Origin: Thermohalobaculum sp951813525
GTDB lineage: Bacteria > Pseudomonadota > Alphaproteobacteria > Rhodobacterales > Rhodobacteraceae
Assembly (NCBI GenBank): GCA_951813525.2
Contig: CATOTJ020000003.1
Span: forward strand, 1,314,030-1,378,029
DNA length: 64,000 nt
Direction: 5' to 3'
Position 1 is the stretch's first letter, and every line of letters starts with the position of its first letter. The notes beneath the pieces were generated by a model. That model saw nothing but the letters and a program-made list of their open reading frames with translations, did not search any database and was not told where the DNA came from. The position numbers and the translations under genes are program-made. Below are positions 50,965 to 58,187 of this stretch, piece after piece.

Positions 50965-51798
50965 ATGAAAACTGTAACTCGTTTGCTGCTGGGCACTGCT
51001 GCAATTGCATTGGCTGGTTGCTCGCAGCTTCCCGGATCGTCGCTGGGGGCGACATTCGGCGCTGAGCGTTATCTGAAGGCTGACCATGGGGGCGCAGGCT
51101 TTACAGGTGCGCTGGCCAAAGAATACACCGAGCTGGGCCGCCGTGCGGCGTTCCGCGACGTGCGTTGGCGGAACTCGACGGCTTATATCGCGAAAGCGAA
51201 GCAGGCCGAATCGGGGATCGAACCGGCGCCGTGGGCTCCTGAGCAACTGGGCGTGAACGGCGATGCGTCGGCCATGTACCAGTCGGTCGTTGCCACCATC
51301 AACGAAAACAAGGCTGCCCGGCCCGAGGCTTGCGCCCGTGCCCAGGCCATGTGGGACCAGTATCTTGAATCGCTCCGCGGTGATGCCGCCGGCGCGATTT
51401 GTCTGCTGCCCGCTGACGCCAAGGCCCTGTTGGACGAAGCTCTCGCCGCTTGCGGTGGAACTGGCTCTGCTGCCTTCATCGTCTACTTCGGCTTTGACCG
51501 TACCAACCTGACCGACCGTGCCCGTGGCACGCTGGACGAGGTTGTTGCTGCCGTGAACAAAATGGGCGCCACCGCGCTGTCCGTTGTTGGCCATGCAGAT
51601 ACGGTTGGCTCGGTTGCCTACAACCAGGGTCTGTCCGAGCGTCGCGCACGCCGCGTCGCACGGTACCTGAACAACAAGGGCATCACAGCCGACTCGATGA
51701 CGTTGGCTGGCCGTTCCGAAAACGACCTGGCGGTCGCGACCGGCAACAATGTCCGCGAGCCTCTGAACCGTCGCGTCGAGATCAACCTCTCGAAGTAA
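50965..51798 (+). CDS. OmpA-family lipoprotein
   Basis: 277 residues from MKTVTRLLLG. The lipobox ALAGC sets lipidation at Cys19. The middle part (about 20-165) is helical and unlike standard Pal. The OmpA peptidoglycan-binding domain is at about 165-277 (AFIVYFGFDRTNLTDRARGTLDEVVAAVNKMGATALSVVGHADTVGS, NQGLSERRARRVARYLNNKGI, NRRVEINLSK). It probably ties the outer membrane to the wall. A strong terminator follows. Confidence 0.9.
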   Translation: MKTVTRLLLGTAAIALAGCSQLPGSSLGATFGAERYLKADHGGAGFTGALAKEYTELGRRAAFRDVRWRNSTAYIAKAKQAESGIEPAPWAPEQLGVNGDASAMYQSVVATINENKAARPEACARAQAMWDQYLESLRGDAAGAICLLPADAKALLDEALAACGGTGSAAFIVYFGFDRTNLTDRARGTLDEVVAAVNKMGATALSVVGHADTVGSVAYNQGLSERRARRVARYLNNKGITADSMTLAGRSENDLAVATGNNVREPLNRRVEINLSK

Positions 51799-51819
51799 GC
51801 AACGCTTCAGCGTAATCAG

Positions 51820-51855
51820 CCGCCCCGCGCTTCTGGCGCGGGGCGGTTTTCTTTT
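51820..51855 (+). terminator. Rho-independent terminator of the OmpA lipoprotein gene
   Basis: CCGCCCCGCGC-TTCTG-GCGCGGGGCGG is a perfect 11-bp stem followed by TTTTCTTTT. Confidence 0.92.
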
Positions 51856-51909
51856 GCGGGTGCAGGCGTGGTAGGATGGGCTTAACTCATCTGGAACCGG
51901 AGCCGGACT

Positions 51910-52230
51910 ATGCGCCTGATTGCGCCAATCATCCTTTCCCTTTCTGTGGCCGCCGGATCGCAGGCGCTGGCCCAGTCATCGCCGGAAACCCGTCTTCCCG
52001 AAGCGTTGGACAAAGCGTTCCGCGAGATGATGGAGGAGTTGAAGCCCGCGTTGACCGAAATGTTCAAGATGATCGAACAGTTCGAAGGCGTCGATGATCC
52101 CCGCCACTATCAGATGCCCGAAGTTTTGCCGAACGGGGACATCATCATCCGCCGCCGCCAGGATGCGCCGCCGTTCAAGCCGCGCGATCTTGATGAAGAC
52201 CCTGTTCCCGACGGGCCCACCAAGACCTGA
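51910..52230 (+). CDS. Small exported protein, hypothetical
   Basis: 106 residues. The signal peptide MRLIAPIILSLSVAAGSQALA is clear. The mature part is an acidic helix (EALDKAFREMMEELKPALTEMFKMIEQFEGV) and a short tail with YQMPEVLPNGDIIIRRR. It looks like the small periplasmic proteins widespread in this group; no function is known. It lies between the OmpA terminator and the pepF fragment. Confidence 0.65.
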   Translation: MRLIAPIILSLSVAAGSQALAQSSPETRLPEALDKAFREMMEELKPALTEMFKMIEQFEGVDDPRHYQMPEVLPNGDIIIRRRQDAPPFKPRDLDEDPVPDGPTKT

Positions 52231-52332
52231 TCCGGACCAGAACATGATCTGAGGGATATTGCCGCCCCACCCTTTCCGCGGGCCGCACCCGGGTCTATGT
52301 TCCGGCGAGTTTTCAACACCGGAGCGCTGCCG

Positions 52333-52832
52333 ATGACCCCCGCCTTTCCCGCCGAGATTACCCGCGACACCGAAGACCACCATGGCGGTGTCGATCTCGG
52401 CGACCTGCCGGATTGGGATCTGACCGATCTCTACCCCGCAATGGACGCGCCCGAGGTCGAGGCGGATCTCGCCAAGACAGCGGCCGCCTGCCAGGCATTT
52501 GCCCAAGCCTATGAAGGTAATCTGGCCGATCTGGACGGCGACGGCCTGGCCGGTGCGCTGGCGGACTACGAAAACGTCGACCGGGTCCTTGGCCGGATCA
52601 TGTCCTTCGCCGGGCTGCTTTATCAGCAGAACACGCAGGATATGGACCGCGCCAAGTTTCTGGGTGACATGCAGGGCCGGATCACCGATCTGACGCAGCC
52701 GTTGGTGTTCTTCACCCTGGAACTGAACCGGCTGGACAAGGATCACCTGGACACCCGGGTCGGCGAGAGCGCGGCGTTGGCTCGTTACCGTCCGTGGCTG
52801 GACCGGGTGCGTGCGATGCAGCCTTATCAATT
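52333..52832 (+). pseudogene. pepF: Oligoendopeptidase F, N-terminal fragment cut by the transposon
   Basis: About 166 residues of an M3-family oligopeptidase start (GDLPDWDLTDLYPAMDAPEVEADL, FAGLLYQQNTQDMDRAKFLGDMQGRITDL, PWLDRVRAMQPYQL). The frame ends in transposon DNA: after PYQL it enters the left inverted repeat and meets a stop inside the element, at 52873-52875. The M3 zinc site (HExxH), which would lie in the missing second part, is absent, so this copy is not functional. The missing 3' part is not on the other side of the element. Confidence 0.88.
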
Positions 52833-52856
52833 GGGGATTATATACGATAGTGCCCA
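52833..52856 (+). repeat. Transposon left terminal inverted repeat
   Basis: Begins GGGG and continues ATTATATACGATAGTGCC. Part of it, ATAGTGCCCAA, is repeated directly 44 bases inside (52891-52901), a possible subterminal transposase site. Confidence 0.85.
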
Positions 52857-52918
52857 AAAGGGCTTGACGCCCTAGACCATAGGTGATTCAATAGTGCCCA
52901 AGATCAAGGGAGATACAC

Positions 52919-53896
52919 ATGGCACAGAAAGCACCCGGTAAGCACTATCGTGAAGGTATCAGCCTCGTAAAGCTGTTCAAGATATTCCCCACCGACGAAG
53001 CCGCCGAGAAGTGGTTTACCGAGGAACGCTGGGCCGATGGTCCTCACTGTCCACATTGCGGATCGACCAGCGTGCTGTCCGGGGCGGCACACAAGACCAT
53101 GCCCTACCGTTGCCGTGAGAAGGAATGCCGCAAGCGATTTTCAGTTCGCACTGGGACGTGCATGGAAGCGTCCAATCTCGGTTATCAGGTCTGGGCAATT
53201 GCGATTTACCTCATGACCACCAGCCTCAAGGGTGTTTCGTCTATGAAGTTGCATCGCGATCTGGAGATTACCCAGAAAGCCGCTTGGCATTTGGCGCACC
53301 GGGTGCGCAAAGCGCTTGAGGATGATGGTGTTGCACTGCCCTTTGGTGGCCCGGTGGAAGCCGACGAAACCTACATCGGCGGACTCGAAAAGAATAAGCA
53401 CAAGGGCAAGAAGTTGAATGCCGGGCGCGGCGGCGTTGGCAAAGCCATCGTCGCTGGCGTGAAGGATCGGGAAACCAATCAGGTTATTGCCAAGGTCGTA
53501 CGGGACACCACGTCGAAGACGCTGCAAGGCTTTGTCATTGACCACACCACCGAGTGCGCGGCCGTCTACACAGATGATGCCAGCGCTTATAAGGGGATCA
53601 ACAGGACGCACGAGGCAGTTCGCCATTCCGTTGGTGAGTATGTTCGGGAACAAGCTCACATCAACGGTCTGGAAAGCTTCTGGGCACCGCTCAAACGCGC
53701 TCACAAGGGCACGTTCCACAAAATGAGCCCCAAGCACCTGAACCGTTATGTGAATGAGTTCTCAGGCCGTCACAATGTCCGTCCGCAAAACACCATCGAC
53801 CAAATGTCAGGCGTGGTTACTGGCATGGAGGGCAAGCGCCTTCGCTACGTTGATTTGATTGCAGACAACGGTTTGGCAAGCGGAGCGCGGTCATGA
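52919..53896 (+). CDS. IS1595-family transposase
   Basis: 325 residues with GGGAGA upstream. The N-terminal zinc ribbon is CPHCGSTSV with a second pair in YRCREKECRKRFS. The DDE-type catalytic domain has PVEADETYIGG (first Asp), VYTDDASAYKG (second Asp) and HINGLESFWAPLKRAHKGTFHKMSPKHLNRYVNEFSGRHN. In the last, an Asn takes the place of the usual Glu, as is characteristic of this family (DDN). It appears intact. Its stop overlaps the methylase start (ATGA). Confidence 0.93.
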   Translation: MAQKAPGKHYREGISLVKLFKIFPTDEAAEKWFTEERWADGPHCPHCGSTSVLSGAAHKTMPYRCREKECRKRFSVRTGTCMEASNLGYQVWAIAIYLMTTSLKGVSSMKLHRDLEITQKAAWHLAHRVRKALEDDGVALPFGGPVEADETYIGGLEKNKHKGKKLNAGRGGVGKAIVAGVKDRETNQVIAKVVRDTTSKTLQGFVIDHTTECAAVYTDDASAYKGINRTHEAVRHSVGEYVREQAHINGLESFWAPLKRAHKGTFHKMSPKHLNRYVNEFSGRHNVRPQNTIDQMSGVVTGMEGKRLRYVDLIADNGLASGARS

Positions 53897-54528
53897 GTGA
53901 TTCAAGCGTCGCGAATGATCTTTCTCAATTTCTCGGGTCTGAAAAGTTTTCAACAATCATGGCCGATCCACCTTGGCGCTTTGCCAACCGGACAGGAAAA
54001 ATGGCCCCTGAACATAAACGTCTTGCCAGATATCCGACAATGACGCTTGAAGACATATGCACTCTTCCCGTTTCAGATTTTGTCGAAGATCGGGCGCATT
54101 GTTACCTTTGGGTTCCAAATGCTTTGCTCCCTGAGGGATTACAGGTCATGACCAAGTGGGGCTTTGCTTACAAGTCAAACATCATCTGGCACAAGGTCCG
54201 CAAGGATGGTGGCTCTGATGGGCGGGGTGTTGGGTTTTACTTCCGAAACGTCACCGAAGTCCTGTTGTTCGGGATACGTGGAAAAAACGCGCGCACACTT
54301 CAACCCGGGCGGCGACAGATCAATCTGTTCGGGACGCGCAAGCGGGAGCATTCCCGTAAACCGGATGAACAGTATGATATCATCGAAAGTTGCAGCTGGG
54401 GACCATACCTGGAATTGTTCGGGCGCGGGTGCCGTGAAAACTGGACGGTCTGGGGCAACCAGGCGGGCGATGACTATAAGCCGACATGGGACACGTATAA
54501 ATACAATTCGTCAGTTGCGGCGGAATAG
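53893..54528 (+). CDS. MT-A70 family DNA adenine methyltransferase
   Basis: 211 residues. The catalytic motif ADPPW (Asp-Pro-Pro-Trp) is in FSTIMADPPWRF. The SAM site includes ELFGRGCRENWTVWGNQ near the C-terminus and VLLFGIRGKNAR in the middle: the MT-A70 order of permuted (beta class) N6-adenine methylases. The start codon is inside the transposase stop (ATGA), so translation is coupled. It should protect the target of the endonuclease encoded next. Recognition sequence unknown. Intact by length. Confidence 0.9.
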   Translation: MSDSSVANDLSQFLGSEKFSTIMADPPWRFANRTGKMAPEHKRLARYPTMTLEDICTLPVSDFVEDRAHCYLWVPNALLPEGLQVMTKWGFAYKSNIIWHKVRKDGGSDGRGVGFYFRNVTEVLLFGIRGKNARTLQPGRRQINLFGTRKREHSRKPDEQYDIIESCSWGPYLELFGRGCRENWTVWGNQAGDDYKPTWDTYKYNSSVAAE

Positions 54529-54530
54529 GC

Positions 54531-55229
54531 ATGTCAGAAGGCGAGAGACATTTGTTCTCGAAAAACGTCAGGCAGAAGTTTGAAATTCACAGTTATAGGA
54601 ACGCAGCGTCCATTCTGGCCAACAGTTTTCCTGATCAGTTCTCACATGTGACAGATGCTTTGGAAACGTTTGAGATCACAACGGAGATGATAAGGAGACC
54701 GGGCGGCAGCAAGGGGCCAATCGCCCAATATGTGGATACGCTATTCCCGTTGCCCGACTGGATAGAAACCCGCATTTCCGCTGATCTTCTGGTCCGGTTG
54801 GAACATGCGAAGCAAATTGGAAATATTCTTCACAAATACGTCAAAAAAGGTTTTCTAGATGGTCACAGGATTGATTTTGTTTCCGGGAAAGTCGCACTTG
54901 ACTTCGAGTGGAATAGCAAAGACCAGACTTATGATAGAGACCTGTATGCGTTTTCAGCCTTCTATGATGCTGGCGCAATCGACGTTGGTGTTATACTGAC
55001 ACGCGGTTCCTCGCTGGACAATGAGTTCTTTCGGAGTCTTGGGAAGGTTTTGAACAAGGATGGAACCCAAGGCAGCGAATACGTGTATAAGAAGTTTGGA
55101 GCATCAACAACATGGATGGGCAAATTGCTTTACAGATTGGACGCAGGACGCAATGGCGGTTGTCCCGTCTTGGCAATCGGGATCACGCAGGAATGCATTG
55201 GAGAAAGCGATGACCAAACAGAAGTCTGA
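54531..55229 (+). CDS. BglII/BstYI-like type II restriction endonuclease
   Basis: 232 residues, starting 2 bases after the methylase stop. The region HRIDFVSGKVALDFEWNSKDQTYDRDLYAFSAFYDAGAIDVGVILTR follows the active-site pattern of the BglII/BstYI group (acidic residue, then Val-Ala-x-Asp/Glu-x-Glu/Gln, then a Tyr-rich helix and Ile-Asp-Val-Gly-Val). The final VLAIGITQECIG also fits. Lower GC than host genes. With the adjacent methylase it forms a type II R-M pair. I judged the family by motif only; cut site unknown. Confidence 0.78.
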   Translation: MSEGERHLFSKNVRQKFEIHSYRNAASILANSFPDQFSHVTDALETFEITTEMIRRPGGSKGPIAQYVDTLFPLPDWIETRISADLLVRLEHAKQIGNILHKYVKKGFLDGHRIDFVSGKVALDFEWNSKDQTYDRDLYAFSAFYDAGAIDVGVILTRGSSLDNEFFRSLGKVLNKDGTQGSEYVYKKFGASTTWMGKLLYRLDAGRNGGCPVLAIGITQECIGESDDQTEV

Positions 55230-55380
55230 CTACTATAACAAGGTCATGGACCGGAGTTACCAGCCAACAAAAGCCGATATGAACAAGGACATAAGTGTAC
55301 CGGTAAAACCGGAGAGGTTGATAAAGGCAGTCATGAAAGGCGGTGCAACCCGACAAGAACCTGAAGACGAAGAAACTTGA
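55210..55380 (+). CDS. 56-residue ORF, last gene of the transposon operon
   Basis: It starts at ATG 55210, overlapping the endonuclease end by 20 bp, and stops 6 bases before the right inverted repeat. The protein (MTKQKSDYYNKVMDRSYQPT, ISVPVKPERLIKAVMKGGATRQEPEDEET) is highly charged with no membrane segment. No family is recognised. Position suggests a helper of the R-M pair or of transposition, but that is only inference. Confidence 0.5.
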   Translation: MTKQKSDYYNKVMDRSYQPTKADMNKDISVPVKPERLIKAVMKGGATRQEPEDEET

Positions 55381-55386
55381 GAGATC

Positions 55387-55410
55387 TGGGCACTATCGTA
55401 TATAATTCCC
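55387..55410 (-). repeat. Transposon right terminal inverted repeat
   Basis: Read on the minus strand it starts GGGA and continues ATTATATACGATAGTGCC, one mismatch to the left end. The hexamer AGATCT (55382-55387) touches its inner edge. Confidence 0.85.
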
Positions 55411-57701
55411 TTTTCGAAGGCCTCCAGTGTTTCGTCGGCCGTGTAACCCTTGCGAGTGAGAAGGGTCATGCTGAGAGGCACCTGCAGCGCAAGCGCACGC
55501 TCAAACGGCGGGGTATCGCTGTTTTCCAATTGGGGGTTGATCAGTGCAATCGCCCGGCCAAGGTGTGAGATCGCCTCATCAAAGGCCGGTCGTGCGATTG
55601 CGGCTTTGCTCGCCGTTTCCCACAGATCAATCGCGCGGTCTGTCAGGTTGGCGGCCTCGGCGTGAACGGCGAGAAGTTCGGGAGCGACGTCGATGTCAGC
55701 CTCCAATGCCGTCAGGATGCGAGTGTGGATCGCCCGCCGTCGTTCTTTCAGCAGGCTCTCGTAGGCGGCATCGCGGACCAGCGCGTGTTTGAAGAGATAG
55801 GTCGCCTCGGGCGGCAGTCCTCGTCGGTAGATCAGTTCGGCTGCGATCAGACCGTTCATGGCCTCGGACAGTTCAGCATCTGGCAGAGGTGAGATTTGCG
55901 CCAGCAGTCGGTGGGTGAACTCCCGCCCGATACAGGCGGCAGTCTGAGCGACTTCCTTGATCGGCTGCAGCCGGTCCAGTCGGGCCATCAGGCTGTCATG
56001 CAGCGTGGCGGGGATGGCGATGGCGCTGAGCGGGCCGTCTAGAACGTAACGCTCACCGTCTTCTTTCAGCGCACCGGATTCGAGAATCGTCTTGGTCAGC
56101 TCTTCGACAAACAACGGCACGCCGTCGGTTCGCTGCGCGATGATCTCCATGATCTCGTCCGGCAGCGCCTTGCCGTCGGTCAGCTTGGAGACAATGCCAC
56201 TGATCTGATCCTTACCCAGCCGGTTCAGCGCAAAGCGGGTCACGATGGGGTGCCCGCCAAAGCCATGTTCGAACGTGGGGCGAGCAGTGGCGAGGATCAT
56301 GATCGGCTGATCGGCGATCGCGTCCAGCAGGATATCCAGCAGCTCCAGCGAGGTCGGATCGATCCAGTGCAGGTCTTCGTAGACCAGAAGCACGGGTTTT
56401 TCCGCCGCTTGTCGCACCAGCAGCCCAGCCAGCGCCTGCATCGTCCGGGCACGCTGCTGTGCTGGCGTCAGGTCCAATGCGCCATAGCGCGACACGCCGT
56501 CCAGCCCCAGCAGTGGCACCACCAGACGCAGCGTATCCTGATCAGCGCCGAGCAGCGCCTCCAACTTGTCCAACCGCACATCTGGGCTGTCCGATGGGGC
56601 GACGCCCGCCGCGAAGGACATCTGTTGGATGACGGGATAAAACGCGCTGTCCGCGTGATAGGGCGAACATTGGTAGGTCATCCGTGTGTGATCTTCTTTA
56701 GCGACCGCATCGATGACCGCCTGGGTGATGCGGGACTTGCCGATGCCCGCCTCACCAGTCACGAGGGCCAACTGGCCCTGGCCGGAGCGCGCCATCGCCC
56801 AGCGTTCAGTCATCAGCTCGATCTCACGCTCACGTCCGATGATCGGTGTCAGCGTGCCAGACTGGCGAGCGGCGAACCGGCTCTGGACTGTCGCTTCGCC
56901 TTCAACCCGATAGGCGTCAACCGGGCCGCTGATGCCTTTCAGGTCCTGCCCATCGAGACGGGCGAGGTCGAAAATCGTGCCCAACAGGCGCTGTGTTTCC
57001 TTGGCGACGACCAGTTGGTTCTCGCCTGCAATCCCCTGCAGGCGCGCGGCAAGGTTCGGTGTCTCGCCAACCACCGCGGCCTCCTGCGTCGCACCGCTAC
57101 CGATCAGATCGCCAACGATGACGACGCCGGTTGCGATGCCGACGCGAGTCGACAGGGGCGATCCGTTCGGCGCTTGGGTGATCTTGACGGCGTCGATAAT
57201 CGACAGGCCTGCGCGAACGGCGCGCTCGGCGTCATCTTCGTTGGCGCGCGGCCAGCCGAAATAGCAGAGCACCCCGTCGCCCATGAACTTGGCGACAAAG
57301 CCTTCGCAGCCGCTGACGACGCCAGCCACCGTGTTCTGATAGGAGGTGATGACATCGCGCATGTCTTCGGCGTCCATCCGGGTCGCCATTTCAGTCGAGC
57401 CGACAAGGTCGACGAACATCACCGTCAAGTGGCGGCGTTCGGCGTCGGATGGTGGTGCGAGCCCCGGCTCGACGGCCGGAGCTGTCGCCGGGTCGGTTAG
57501 CCGAGGGGCCTGATCCGGCGGCCCGCCCAGCCGCCCGATGGCGCCCCAGATCTTGCGGCGGGGGCCAAGCGGCAGGCCAAGTTCCCTGAGATCGTCCTCG
57601 ACCAGATCCGGCAAGGTCTCGAGGTCGATCTCGGCCTCCGCGAAGACGGACGCGTATTTCGCCAGCCCGATATCGCTCAGCCAGCTTTGAATGTCGGACA
57701 A
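55411..57701 (-). pseudogene. SAM / class III adenylate cyclase / AAA ATPase protein, C-terminus lost to the transposon
   Basis: About 763 host-encoded residues. A SAM domain is at 1-60 (WLSDIGLAKYASVFAEAEIDLETLP). A class III cyclase domain at about 88-270 has LTVMFVDLVGSTEMATRMD (metal Asp), KFMGDGVLCYFGWP (second Asp) and TPNLAARLQGIAG. An ATPase domain follows, with VTGEAGIGKSR and VYEDLHWID. TPR-like helices end abruptly at LEAFEKG, where the right inverted repeat begins; the frame then runs about 51 codons antisense through the transposon. Full-length relatives have many more TPRs. It may still fold and make cAMP, so pseudogene status is not certain. Confidence 0.8.
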
Positions 57702-58187
57702 CGTGCAGCCTTCCTGATCGCCGTCTGTGGTCAGTCGCCAGAGAGCAACGGCAGACCAGAGCTATCATGAACCGAGCGCACGCACCATGGACGGTGATCC
57801 GATCGAAAGGAGGCGCTCTGAGCGGCGACGGTCGCCCAGACGAACCTGCTCCCTGCGATCGCAGGGCTGACTTGGCGAAGGGCAGAAAGTCCGAAGAGCG
57901 ACTATCGGGGGCCGGGTTCAGCCCGGCGTTCGTTGGGTATTAAGTGATTGAGTCAGACCACTAGATTGATATCTACTCGACGGATGGTCTTGCACCGGTG
58001 ATCGGAGTAACGACTTCACTCGATTAATCGATCCTAAGCGCTTCTACTTCGACGCTGGACTATGAGAGTGACGTCAACCTATTGCAGATCCTTCAGGCCA
58101 AAACCCGCCACATTCGGCCTGGGCAGCAACCGACACGCGCGTAAGTTATTCACCCCAATTGGAAAACGCAGGGCAGATGCCTCGAAT
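57702..58187. other. 486-bp non-coding gap
   Basis: It lies upstream of the cyclase gene and downstream of the VWA protein gene. It contains one clear hairpin, GCCGGG-TTCAG-CCCGGC (57911-57927), and the cyclase promoter is presumably here. I saw no gene, RNA or repeat copy. Confidence 0.5.

Larger units (their letters stand above)
52833..55410 (+). mobile_element. IS1595-type transposon carrying a restriction-modification operon
   Basis: 2578 bp. The inverted ends (52833-52856 and 55387-55410) match at 23 of 24 bases and read inward GGG, one variable base, then ATTATATACGATAGTGCC and CA. Inside are four + strand genes in one overlapping unit: transposase, MT-A70 methylase, BglII/BstYI-like endonuclease and a 56-residue ORF. 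The flanking host genes differ from each other and are both truncated, and no target-site duplication is visible (TATCAATT left, TTTTCGAA right). The left end also has a hairpin (52859-52873). Confidence 0.85.

Noticed and set aside
52829..52834. CAATTG at the left transposon junction as an R-M target
   Set aside because: It is made of host DNA plus the first transposon bases at one end only, so it is probably chance.
55257..55410. C-terminal 51 codons of the cyclase frame
   Set aside because: They are read antisense through the transposon and were not part of the original protein.
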